Positions 1-10,449 of a stretch of 43,295 bases of DNA are shown here, piece by piece. Where the stretch lies: the NCBI GenBank assembly GCA_008704415.1, contig VXIS01000374.1, positions 1 through 43,295 on the forward strand. The letters are read 5' to 3'. The notes below the pieces were generated by a model. The model ran no database searches. It had not been told where the DNA came from and saw only the letters and a list, made by a program, of their open reading frames with translations. Each line of letters starts with the position of its first letter. Within the stretch, counting starts at the first letter, position 1. The position numbers and the translations under genes are program-made. The DNA is from Sphaerosporella brunnea (taxonomy: Eukaryota; Ascomycota; Pezizomycetes; Pezizales; Pyronemataceae).

Positions 1-280
1 AAATGAAATTGGAAACACAGTTTAAACCTGAAAGATTCAAAGCTTGAGAGTCCGCATGTTAATGCTGGTGCGTGTTTTTGTGACTTCCGAAGCCTGCTTT
101 GGAGTTGTTACTGCGTAGGATTTAGTTTTTCCATCAAGTATCGATCTGGAGGGTTTGCACCGGGGAAATTTAAATCCCCAAGAACGCAGAAATAGGTACT
201 TCCTCTATCCGTATGGAAAGTACTTGTCACCTCATCGCGATCGAGAATGCCACCGGCAGGTTGATCCCAATAATTATGTA

Positions 281-703
281 CTCTGGCGGCCGAGCGCCAA
301 GTTCGGGATTTTGTGATTGGCCCGCACAACAAAAAAACGCGAAAATAAAAACTCGGCCGTCAAAATTCATCATAAATTAGAAGCTCCCACTTGTAGTCAA
401 ATTCGTCGCAAAAAACGCCATCCAGCACGTCCCGGAGGGGTAGCTGGGTGGGGGAGTGGGAGGCTGATGTGTGGCGTTGTGTGGCAATGCTGGATATTCA
501 GCATCACCGTTTCAACTTTCTCAACATCACGACGGCCCAGCAGGCCCTCCAAGACGTGCTAGATAGCGTTTTTTGCGTTGAGTATGACCACAAGTGAGAG
601 CTTCTGATTTACGATGGATTTTAACGGCCGAGTGTTTATTTTCGCAGTTTTTTGTTGTGCGGGCCAATCACAAAATCCCGAACTTGGCGCTCGGCCGCCA
701 GAG
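281..703. mobile_element. TA-flanked palindromic MITE (about 423 bp)
   Basis: The two ends are long inverted repeats. The left end begins CTCTGGCGGCCGAGCGCC at 281, and the right end is its reverse complement, finishing at 703. Similarity between the arms continues with indels for roughly 120-150 bp (for example the ACGGCCGAGT and GTGCGGGCCAATCACAAAA blocks). TA dinucleotides flank both sides (279-280 and 704-705), as expected for Tc1/mariner-type integration. No transposase is encoded, so it is non-autonomous. It lies 150 bp upstream of the F-box gene start and could affect that promoter, which is inference. Confidence 0.75.
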
Positions 704-852
704 TAAATAATCCCTGTCGGCCCAACAAATCACAAGCATTCAACTTGGAAGTGTGATGACGTGATCGAAACTAAAATGCTTCACCACGTCCATGATTCCA
801 ACCTTTTCTATCAATGTCGACATTCAGCACACGGTCGAGATCATCAACATTC

Positions 853-2783
853 ATGCCTTCTACAGATATAAGAGCCAAGGAATTGCAAGCAGCCGGCCTG
901 ACCTCATACCGGAAGGGCAACTATAAAGCTGCACTGTCAGAACTTTCGGAGGTGTGTATTAACTTCACGACCCCCGTTTTTTCCTGACAACTTACACCCG
1001 GGCGCACGCGCACGCGGCAAATAGGCCCTCCCTCTTGCGGTTTCGGTTACACTGCAACTAAGCATCCTGGACAACCGGGCCGCTGTTCAAGAGAAACTCG
1101 GAAATGACCACCTTCGACCCGCATTGAAAGACGCGCGGAAGATGATGGTACTTCAGAAGACCTCTGCTAAAGGATATCTGCGTGCAGGAAAGATTCTGCA
1201 GCTGATGGGACGGCTTGATGTCGCGCTGGAGACATACAAATATGGGCTCAAGCTATTGTCTAAGGAGGATACCGAGGGCAAACAGGTACCACGATCTCTG
1301 TGGATGCATCAGCTGTGGCTGACACTGGCAGTTACTGGACGGCATGCATGAGAAGGTCAAAGGGCGTCTAGAGGCAATGGACGGGTCACAGGAAGCGACT
1401 AGGCTGGACCCTCTCAAAATGTTGCCATTTGAGCTCGTCGACATGATTTTCAAGTACCTACCGTTTGAGACGTTGATGTAGGGACCATCCCGCCGTTGGC
1501 TTTTTCCTCGGCCAGTTCTGCCGCACGGGTTTTAACATTATATAGGGTATTGCAGCGAGTCTCCTGCGGTTGGCGAGAATTCTTGGTTGAATATTACCGG
1601 AGCTATACCGTGCTGGACTTTTCGGCGGCTAAGCGTACTGTCTCGAAGTTCACCATCAAGACGTACCTCGGCCGTGCGCGGAGCGCTGTTACCAAGGCTA
1701 TCCTCAAGAAAACCGACCAGGAGACATTGTCGGCTGTTGCAACCAGATGCAAAAAGTTATCAGAACTGGTAATTACGCCTACCTCCGGTCTGATCAGCGG
1801 CAGTATTGTGAATGCCGTCAAGCAAGCCATCAACTTGACTATTCTAGAGTTGAGCTGCGAGACCACCAGTAGCGCCGTCGTGGACATCATCAAATACTCG
1901 AAGAACCTGGAGTCGTTGTGTTGTCGACGAATTATACCGTCGAGCAGATTTGACTGGGATGGTAGAGAAATCCGGAGGCTTAAGAAACTATCTCTGACAT
2001 GGTATTCAATTGACAATCACTATCCGCCGTATGTGCGATCGACTTTTGTCAGTACAGCTCCTCATTCGGGGGTTATTTGAGATTAACGGTACCCAGGATC
2101 AAATGCTGGAGTTTCTGCCCACATTAGAAGTGTTGGAACTCGTTAAGTCGCAACTCGGGCTGTTCCCTATGCCACCGGATCTCAGTGTCCTGAGCTGTCT
2201 GGAAACATTGGTTCTCCGTGGAACAGACATATGGAGATTCCCTAAAGTTCCTGGTTCCCTCCGACGCTTGGATTTATCCGAAAATCCATCATTGAGGTAT
2301 CGCATCGATCAGGATGACGTTATTCCTGCACTGGATTCTTTTTCAATCTCTGCCAACCCCACGATTGACAATGATGAGCTTTTGGCGATACTATCGACCA
2401 CATCGCAGAATCTCTCGCTTCGTCATCTCGACATTGGAATGTGCCCCCGCATTGACGCGGACTATCTTAATTGGCTCCTTGACGCCGGACTCGGTGATAA
2501 TCTCGAATTCTTCTCTTTGCATGGGAATCCGACGTTTGGCGACCAGCTCACCAGAGAGCTTGGTCGATTGAGAAACCTCAAGAGATTGGACATCGGAAAT
2601 ACCAAGATATCTAGCATCGGTGTCTCTAACTTGCTGTATCAAGGCGACAGCAAATTAGAGTGGCTAGGACTGGATTATTGCCCGAATGTGATGCGAGATG
2701 CCATTACTTTGGCGACATCTATGGGGGTACGAGCGTCACATAAGGTCGAGCAGCTGAAGGGTGGTAGAAAGGTACGATATTGA
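853..2783 (+). CDS. DIA2: TPR / F-box / LRR protein, Dia2/Pof3-like SCF substrate receptor
   Basis: Probable exons are 853-953, 1063-1285, 1332-1477, 1546-1961 and 2053-2783, giving about 538 aa. Exons 1-2 encode TPR helices (SYRKGNYKAALSEL, then DNRAAVQEKLGND and GYLRAGKILQLMGRLDVALETY). Exons 3-4 join to form an F-box (LPFELVDMIFKYLPFETL followed by RVSCGWREFL). The rest is leucine-rich repeats (LPTLEVLEL, LRRLDLSENPSL, LRHLDIGMCPRI, LKRLDIGNTKI). TPR, then F-box, then LRR is the order in budding yeast Dia2 and fission yeast Pof3, SCF receptors acting at the replisome. The F-box would bind Skp1 and the LRRs the substrate. The exon 4-5 junction is the weak point. The open frame before about 2080 differs from the one after about 2010. 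A 91-bp intron at 1962-2052 fits the phases, but a frameshift is also possible. Confidence 0.8.
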
Positions 2784-3584
2784 AGCGGTGGATCTGTGCT
2801 GGGTTGCCCAGGCGGGATTAGGGTCTATATAGATACGAATGCATGATCAATCACCCGCCTTTAAAGTTTTAATGGCGACGGCTTGCGACCACATTTTTTT
2901 TAGAACAGCGAGGTTGTGCAGTGAAAGTAAGTACTATCGCGTTGCCACCTATGTCGTTTTTTCACCTATGTCGCGCTGAAAAGTACGCTGGCTGGCTCAA
3001 AAATACGCGGGCAGCTCAAATTCTTTATGCATGAAGGGGTTCAACTGCTATCTCTTAATTTTGAGACTGATTCCATTATCCTTGAGTGAGATCCAGAGAA
3101 GTTATCGATTTTTCGCTGCGTGGCTTGGCTGTGGGACAGGGTTCTGAGTGTCCGGATACTTTTTTTTCGTCGAGTAGCACGCTAGCAAAAAGAGGATTTT
3201 TAAGTCTTGGGGACACCACGACGAAAAACGGAGAAAAATCGATATCCACTGGGTTTGCTCCAGAAATTGCAATTGCTGGCTCAAAATTAATGCGAAAGAG
3301 CCCTTGTCAGTTCTGGCAGTAGGATATTCGGCGATTATTTTTCTTTGTGACAATATCGTGTTTTGCGTTGCTGTTTTTTGGTGGGGCGCGTTTGGGTTAG
3401 GCGTCCCAACACTAAAAAATTCGTCGAGAGAGTAGATAAGCATTTTACTCGTTTTTTATTCAAGTTACAGCGAGCTCAACTTTGCATAAAACTTCGGGTG
3501 TAAGAATGACAACTGTCGCCGTTGCTGTCGCCATAGCTGTTGCAGTCGGGGCTTTTTGAGGGTTCTATGGCAATGAGGGTGGTG
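2784..3584. other. Intergenic, no gene seen
   Basis: This is AT-rich sequence downstream of the F-box gene with short open frames but no recognisable protein. A stretch at about 2967-2995 (GTCGCGCTGAAAAGTACGCTGG) loosely resembles the inverted-repeat ends of the element at 12209-12549 and may be a decayed end. Confidence 0.5.
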
Positions 3585-3745
3585 GAGGCGTGCAGACAGA
3601 CACCGGGGACGATCACAACGGTGACGGACCACACCAAAAGGATGGGGGCTTATGTAACAATGCAACCGAAGAGCCTCAAGGAAGTTTGCGGTTGCAACGT
3701 ACTAAAATCCGTGTGATCGTCACCGGTGTCTGCACGCCTCTAGGT
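3585..3745. repeat. Short inverted-repeat element
   Basis: Arms of about 35 bp are inverted copies. The left arm contains GGCGTGCAGACAGACACCGG, then GACGATCACA. The right arm, reverse-complemented, reads GGCGTGCAGACACCGGTGACGATCACACGG. The loop is about 90 bp. No target duplication was convincing. It could be a degenerate MITE. Confidence 0.5.
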
Positions 3746-4021
3746 GGAGGATCTTGAGGTCGGTTCGAGTTCTTGCCTCACAATTCTCGTTTTGGTCGGT
3801 CCATCACCCTCTCATGCAGACCTCAACCAAACAGGCTGTCGGCATTTGCAGTGCCGAGCCAGAGAACACGGCCGTTTCGCCCTGATACCGAGCCATTCAA
3901 ACGGACCCTTACAGAGCAAGATCAAGTGTGTGGAAGATAGGGAAGGCCCATCCATAGGTATTTGCTAAACTTTGCACTCACTCTCCGAAATCCGAGTCTG
4001 GGTATTAGGAAATTATAGGAA

Positions 4022-5082
4022 TAGTGATGGACACAAGCCGAGCCGGCCCGAGCCAAAAGCTCGAGCTTCAAGCCGAGCCGAGTAGAGCCTGGCCCCCTGG
4101 TGAGCCGAGCAAGCTCGAACGGGTTGCCCGCCGAGCCGAGCTTCGGCTCGAGCTTTTGATTCGAGCCCGGTTGTGGCAGAAGACTCTAGCTGGCCGTGTG
4201 GGGCGTAAAATACAAACTGCGTGTCAAGTTGAGCAACAATATTCTATCGAATTCCGTGATTGCGAAAGCTCAAAGAAAAGGCCACCTACACGGCCTCTTC
4301 AACCCCCACCGCAACACACTCACACCAAAAAATCACCATGGCCGCACGGCTCCAGGCCGCTCCCTCTTTAGCGGAAGATGAAATCGAGGCCTTGTACAAG
4401 AAGATGGCGGGTAGTTGGGGTAATTGCTACTTGATATCTGTTTGTCGTGTAAACTGACCGGGCGGACTAGACACGGGCCCGGGACTACCTTGCTATACCG
4501 GGCTCCAGTGTGCCCAGCGAGCAGCTATTTTCTCGTTACCGCTTGTCTGACTAGATTGCACTCGGCAGGGCGGGAGATGTAATAACAAAGAAGCGAAACC
4601 GGCTGCTTGAAGAATCCAGCAGTGCGGTTCTACTGGTCAAAAGTTGGCTAAATCAAAAGACCATCGACAACAGGGAACTCTACGGCCTAGATCAGAACCT
4701 TGCCCCACCCGGGGATGCTGCAGAGAGTGACAGAGACATGGAGGTGGAGCGCCAGGCATTGGGTGAGGGGATGGACGCGCAGCGAGAAGAAGACTTTAAA
4801 GCGGGATCATATTTGACGGATATAGAGTGATCTGTCGAAGGATGGTCACGGTGCGCGCGAGGTTTGGTCTGTACATAGCGAAACCAGAACCAGAATCCGA
4901 CCCCACGCTGACAGTGATGCTCATACCCAGGCCGGCTCGCGCATCAAAAATAGTACGGCAGCTCGAGCTTTGGCTCGAGCTTTGCAGGCTCGGCTCGGCT
5001 CCACGAGCCTGGCACTCGGTCGAGCCGAGTCAGCTCGAACGCACCCCTTGGCTCGACTCGAGCCGGCTCGTGTCCATCACTA
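4022..5082. mobile_element. hAT-type non-autonomous element with perfect 8-bp TSD
   Basis: The element begins TAGTGATGGACAC and ends with its reverse complement GTGTCCATCACTA. A perfect 8-bp direct repeat, TATAGGAA, lies immediately outside both ends (4014-4021 and 5083-5090). An 8-bp duplication and an end of form YARNG are hallmarks of hAT transposons. Both subterminal regions (about 4035-4180 and 4940-5065) are dense in short motifs such as GAGCCGAGC and GCTCGAGC in both orientations, like the subterminal transposase-binding clusters of hAT elements. No hAT transposase is present. The interior instead holds an intron-containing gene-like unit (4338-4830). The intact duplication suggests a fairly recent insertion. 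Confidence 0.85.
4338..4830 (+). CDS. Unrecognised two-exon gene-like unit carried inside the hAT element
   Basis: Exon 1 starts at ATG 4338 (CACCATGG context) and encodes a short acidic/helical N-terminus (MAARLQAAPSLAEDEIEALYKKMAG). Exon 2 is open from 4555 (after CTGACTAG) to the TGA at 4828-4830. It reads GRAGDVITKKRNRLLEESS, then LVKSWLNQKTIDNRELYGLD, then a Glu/Asp/Arg-rich tail ending YLTDIE. A phase-0 donor at 4440 or 4449 would join the two into about 125-128 aa; which is used is not clear. The product looks helical and charged, with no zinc finger, DDE or BED motif, so it does not look like a transposase. I do not recognise the family. It may be a host gene or gene fragment captured by the transposon. 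Whether it is expressed is unknown. Confidence 0.5.
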
Positions 5083-5187
5083 TATAGGAAATGCACGGCG
5101 CGTCATCAAGTACTGAGAAACAATTATCTCCCATGAAATGCTGGAGGGAATAACCCTCAAAGCCCTCATTTATGTAACGTTCGTCTC

Positions 5188-8114
5188 TCAGTCCGCTTCC
5201 TCCACTGCCCCGCTTTCATCCAGCACTACCTTACTCTTGCTGTTCTCTTTCAATCTGGCCAACGCCACAATATCAGATTGCTTAGAAGTCTTCTTCGTCA
5301 TGCGCTCAATTTCCTCCTCAGCATCTTTGGTATTCTGGTGAGCGTGTTCAAGCACAAGACGTCTGCCCAAGAGATGGGTATCCTTGAGAGCTGCCATGGC
5401 ACTCGCCGCCTCCCTTCCACTAACGAATTCAGCGAATGCGAAACCACGTGTACGACCCGCAAACTTCTTTGGCATGCGAACAGTTCGGAGGGTACCATAT
5501 TTACTATAATATAGTTAGCACACTTAAATGCGACAAAGAAGTGGAAGGTAGCATCATGGAACAATGGACATACCCAAACAAAGACCGCACATCCTGTTTA
5601 GTGACCTCGAACGGCAAGTTCTTGATGATGATCTTGGTTCGATTAGCTGCATCATTCTTCGCCGCGTCCATGGACTGCGTCTCTGCAGCAACGTCGGCGC
5701 CTTTATGCGCCATCTTGATCAAGAGCTTGTGACCATCGAGAGCATACCCGTCCATAGCTGCTTGAGCTGCACGTGCTTGTTCGGGTTTACTAAAACCAAC
5801 GAAGCCAAAGCCCATTGATAGCATCTGTCCAGGCTTCTTGGGATCTGGTTTGGTCTTGACTCGTGCCCAACGGAAACCGTCAATCGATTTGAAGGCAGCT
5901 GTGAAACCTTCCGCCGTGGTACTAAAGTTGAGATTACGAACAAACAGTGTGGTAACGTTCTCTGATGCCTGTTCAGGAGCAGATGTATCCTTGAGGTCAC
6001 CCGCGGATACTTTGGCATCAACGCTAGGAGCGGCGGATACTCCTGTAGTAGAGACACGACCCGTGAAGAGCCCCTTCGGACCCTTCTCAATAAAGAGAAT
6101 GCCCTCTTTGAATCGCCGATAAGCCAGCCCCGCGAAAGCTGAGCGCGCAGATGGCGCGGCGTGGAATTCCGCAATAGCAATCGTTCCGGCTGGTGGCATG
6201 AGCAGTTGCCGGAGCGCTCCATGTTCTTCTAAGAGTTTTCGAAGCTCGTCCGAAGTGGTGCCGAAAGGGAAGTTCTTAATGAGAATAACCTTGCCATCCC
6301 TTTCGCAGGACTCAAATGCCTTGAGATCGATGCCGCTTTGGACGAAATACTCCTTGGTTTGTTGAATGACATGCGTTTCGGCGTGAGCTTGTTTCACAGC
6401 AGCATCAGAAGATGATGGATCAAGGAGGTCGGCTTTGGAAACACCAAGTTTATGGGCCACCGAGGACATCACTGCATCTGCCTGCCATGGACATACATTA
6501 GCACGGGGCCGTTATTCAGGTTCGTGCGAAACGGAGATTGATTTGATTACATTCATGTACATGGAGTTCCAACTAAACTGGCTCGTCGCTGCGGACGCCT
6601 TCCGCTTTAATTCTCGTTGCTTTTTCAAGGGAAGCTTGGAGATTTCAAATCCATTGAGTTTGGTCTCCCTCTTGGGTGCAGCAGGTATGATATGCAGCAG
6701 GCGACCTTGGAACCCCTTTCTATCTAACTCCCTGAAGGCTTCCACGGCGTCTGTTGATGACTTGAATTGCACATATACAAAACCTTTGCTAGCTTGTGTT
6801 TTATTGTCGATGGGAAGATGAACCTTGACGACGAGAAGTTAGCACTGCACATTCAAATGCAAAACAAAACAAAAGAACCAAACTAAAGGTGTGGTATCTC
6901 AGAAATTCTACTATCTGGATTCCTGAAGGGTAATCATCTACATGCAAGCACATATAAGATGTCCCTATACAAATTTTCATCCCAAAACACACGAAAATTG
7001 CAAGGATATATGTATAAGGAAGAATGATCATACCTCTTCAAGCTCGCCAAAAGGTGCAAAAGTTTGTCGAATGTCATATTCAGTTGCTGAATAAGGTAAA
7101 TTGCGAACAAACAATCTTCCAGTGTTAGAGATGGCCTCAATGGCCTGTTCCAAATCCCCTTTCGCTTGCTCCACGGGATTGGCAGAATCGTGGGCGACTG
7201 CATTCTCACCGACCGCATTCTCACCGACCGCGTCCTCAGGTTGAGCCGATGGCACGGAGGTAACGGAATGGGGAGCAACTGTGGCGGATGAAAGGGCATC
7301 AGCCAAGCGCGAGGTAACATCATCAGTAAAATCCAACAACCGGCTGGTTTTGGACCTCAACCAGTCGGCATCTGATATTGGACCAGCGACCTGCTCGTTA
7401 CCTGTTTGCGTGCTGACGCCCTGCTCGCCACCGAGCCCCATGGTAGCCTCAGCAATCAGCGATGGCGGAGGAATTTCAATCGACGGGGGCTGTAATGGTT
7501 TCTTCAAGGCAGGCAAGTCAACATATTCATCATCCTCGTCCTCTGGCTCTGCTACGGGCTCAAGTGTTGTGTGGTCAGCATTAGACCACGTATTGGACTT
7601 TTCGCTCGGTGCCATGACATCTAGGAACTCCTGGAGTTTCTTGTTTGGCTGGTCTTCAGCTGTGCCGTCATGTTTTCGTTTTAGTTTGGGACCAGCCGAC
7701 TCTTGTCGGATTGTAGGGACAACATTGTGGAGTGCTGCACTTTGTTTCTTTGAACCCCCGCGCCGCTCAAATGTCTGGCAGTCCACAGATTAGCGATTGA
7801 TGGGGATCGCATAACTATCAATCGACGTACAGTGTCTGTAAGTTCCACACCGATCCTCGACGTGCGGATGAAGGTCTTGTTGAAGTATTTAACTGCAGCG
7901 CAGGCTTCGTCGGAAGTCTTGTAGCCAATGTAGCCTATCCTCCGATGAGGAATGAGTTTCGCATCCGTGACATTGCCGCGTGTAGCGAAATGGGCACGGA
8001 ATTGGTCTTCTGTGAGTGTCGCAGGCAGTCCTCGGACGAACAGTCTGGTCGACCTTAGGCACAATTAGCATTTTGTTATACTTCTCCAGACCAACACTGC
8101 ACTGCAACGTACAT
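5188..8114 (-). CDS. MRD1: Mrd1, multiple RNA-binding domain protein (five RRMs)
   Basis: Exons on the minus strand are 8114-8113, 8053-7831, 7774-7034, 6823-6551, 6481-5574 and 5503-5188, giving about 820 aa, the usual Mrd1 length. Five RRMs are visible. RRM1 is at residues 1-75 (LFVRGLPATLTEDQF). RRM2 is at about 294-370 (RLFVRNLPYSATEYDIR, GFVYVQF). RRM3 is at about 477-550 (KVILIKNFPFGT). RRM4 is at about 588-670 (TLFVRNLNFSTT, GFGFVGF). RRM5 is at about 696-775 (KIIIKNLPFEVT, GFAFAEF). An acidic linker lies between RRM1 and RRM2. In yeast Mrd1 is nucleolar, binds pre-rRNA and U3-containing complexes, and is needed for 18S rRNA maturation. All phases join cleanly. The start codon itself is interrupted by intron 1 (8112-8054): AT lies before the GTACGT donor and G follows the CCTAAG acceptor. 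The gene is divergent from the LC8 gene. Confidence 0.95.
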
Positions 8115-8570
8115 AGAGGGGAGGAGGGACTTGAGAGAAAGAGAAGTTGGTGACTGTGTGGAGAACGAAAAAGGAAAGAGGCGGGAGGGCTCCAGTTTAA
8201 AAAAATTCTGCGGCGAAAGTTGTGGGGGCCAAAGAGGGAAAGGGCGTCCGCTTTGCCCTAAACCACATGCGCATGGGAATGCCAAGACAGCTTGCCAAGC
8301 ATTCCTCCCCTCAAAGCCTCCATCGAGTACAAAGAAACCCGACATCGACAATAAACAAGCACCCTGAAAAGCCTCTCATTCTCCACCTATAAAGGTAAGC
8401 AGGAGAGGCACCTCTTTTTGTGCTTGCCTGTCTGACATCAATTTTCCAGCATTTACACGTCTTCACCGCGCGTTTAAAGTCTCCTGCGTTCCGTGTCGAA
8501 ACCCGCTGTTACCTCCTTAACCCGTCATCCTCTACCCGCAACCTTCTCCTTTTGTGTCCGGCTTGCAGTC
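8115..8570. promoter_or_regulatory. Shared divergent promoter region of MRD1 and LC8
   Basis: The 456 bp between the two start codons contain no convincing ORF. CCTATAAAGG at about 8387-8396 is a TATA-like box oriented towards the LC8 gene, followed by pyrimidine-rich sequence. The MRD1 side is rich in purines on the plus strand (pyrimidines on the minus strand). Promoter function is inferred from position only. Confidence 0.5.
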
Positions 8571-9266
8571 ATGTCTACCGATACAAAGAGTGGATCTTCC
8601 TCGGGAGCTGGCGATATGAAGAGTCAGTACATCAGTTCATGTGCGCAACAAATTGGCGACAGGCTAACACCGCTCCTCGGCGCAGCTACGGTCAAGTCTG
8701 TCGACATGGTACGTTAAGTCTCAGCTGCCACATATCGACAATAATAATATTAGACAGGAGGAGAGCATGCAGCAAGCTGCCCTAGACGTCGGTATGTTAA
8801 GATTCTGCCTATTCATGTATTCCACCCGCTGAAATCCGTCGCAGCAAAGAAGGCTATGAAGGAGAACAATGTAGAGAAGGTGTGAACTCTTGAGGCGTTT
8901 GCTTTGGCGTGCTACTAAATTGCGGCGCAGGATATTGCCCAGATGATCAAAAAGGAGGTACGTTACCCCTGCTTGTATTGCTTGTGTGTTATGGTCAACT
9001 AACCTGGTTTGTTGAAGTTTGATAAAAACTACGGCAACACTTGTACGGCTTCTTCACAGTTTTCCATATAGGCCAGACTGCATTCTAACCTAGTTACAGG
9101 GCATTGCATCGTCGGCCGCAACTTTGGCAGCTTCGTAACCCATGGTATGATGCTGTTCCTCGTTCGTCGGTATTGCCGCAACTAAACCCTCACCTGTGCA
9201 GAGACGAAGCATTTCATCTATTTCTATGTCGGCAATCTCGCGGTCCTGCTTTACAAGACTGCCTAG
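8571..9266 (+). CDS. DYN2: LC8-type dynein light chain
   Basis: Eight short exons can be joined in phase: 8571-8622, 8686-8708, 8758-8791, 8845-8879, 8931-8957, 9018-9042, 9100-9144 and 9202-9266. They encode 101 aa. The product carries the LC8 core in order: VDMEESMQQAALDVAKKAM, then VEKDIAQMIKKEFDKNYGNTW, then HCIVGRNFGSFVTHETKHF, then IYFYVGNLAVLLYK. Family members are about 89-95 aa; the extra residues are a Ser/Gly-rich N-terminus. LC8 is a dimeric hub that binds short linear motifs, in cytoplasmic dynein (intermediate chain) and in partners such as nucleoporins. Donors are mostly GTACGT or GTATGT-like and the introns are 49-63 bp. Start ATG 8571 is the first ATG that gives the conserved frame. 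Confidence 0.95.
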
Positions 9267-9579
9267 TTTGGGAACTCTGTTCGTTTCTTGAGTCTATGGA
9301 ATACCGTTTGAAGATGTCTTGCAGTGGAAGTTCGAATTGAGCGGATGGTGGGCGAGTACCTGTACGAGTATCTCCAGACAGATGCGCACAACCCTTTATA
9401 CGCTCGACCTGAGATCCTTGCCAGTTAATGGTAAATTTGTAATTCTTGAGTAAACTGAATTTTTCCATGAGCGTTTTTGTGAAGTAACAGTGCTAGGCAG
9501 GCGCTTGCATGAAGCAGTAACTCGTACGTTGTGCTCTTGCAGGGCTCTACTCGGGCGGCCGGAAAATCCACTGATCTTG
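9267..9579. other. Intergenic, probable LC8 3' region
   Basis: No protein similarity or repeat is evident. The stretch lies between the LC8 stop codon and the left target duplication of the Harbinger-like element. Confidence 0.4.
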
Positions 9580-9789
9580 TAAGGCCCCGTTTGGCTGCCC
9601 GAAAATCAATAGAAATAGAGGGATTTTGCAACTCAAAAAACGACGTTTTTTTCAGGGAGCTAAGCCTCCTAAGATCTAGTGCGTCTTTCCAGAAAACTCG
9701 ACAGGGTTCAAATCAGGTCAATTGCCTGGACTTTTAGTGTCTCCGGGAGCTAGCGCGATGCCCAAAAGGAGTACAGCGCGGTGCAGATA

Positions 9790-9905
9790 CCGCATAAACT
9801 CGCGAACAAGAGACTGGGCTAAGTCACTGCGCCATGTAGGCTTAGTGACTTTGCCACATGGCGCAGTGACTTAGCCCTAGTTCTCTTGTTCGCGAGTTTA
9901 TGCGG
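9790..9905. mobile_element. Hairpin MITE, copy 1 (about 116 bp)
   Basis: This is an almost fully palindromic unit starting CCGCATAAACTCGCGAACAA and ending with its reverse complement. The arms are about 50 bp, and TA flanks both sides (9788-9789, 9906-9907). Near-identical copies occur at 36735-36849 and 38296-38409. It has no coding capacity. Confidence 0.85.
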
Positions 9906-10449
9906 TATTCTCGAGTGATGTCCAAAAGAAGGACAGGTTGGTAAGGATATGCTTGAGATTGGGATGATGCACATATCTTCGCGCTCGCCAAACAGTTCAA
10001 GCTTGCAAAATCCCAAAGTCACCAACCCTGGGGGACAGGGAAGTGGAAATTCCCCTGATAACCCATTTTTCGAGTTGCAAAATCCATCTAATGAGTAGCG
10101 ATTTTTCGTCAATCACCGATTTGAATCGCACCACTTGCCACCCTTGTTCATCGACCCTCTTGGCCATTTCAAGAATCAACGATTGGACGTTGATTCTTGT
10201 CTAAAAACTCGAAAAAAAAAAAGTAGCTTGGAGCTACTTCTTTTTGTGAGTCTCGCGATTCTCATCCCCAACACCATGTCCACCACCGCGAGCACCATCG
10301 ACCCTGTTATCCACTACAACGTCAAACTCAGTTAAAATCCTACGTCCTTTATTAAGAACCCTATGTACAGTGCCAATTATATGCACAGCCAGTAGTGTCT
10401 CATTATGTGATGTAGTTTTTGAAAGACACGCAATCACTATGTCATCAGT

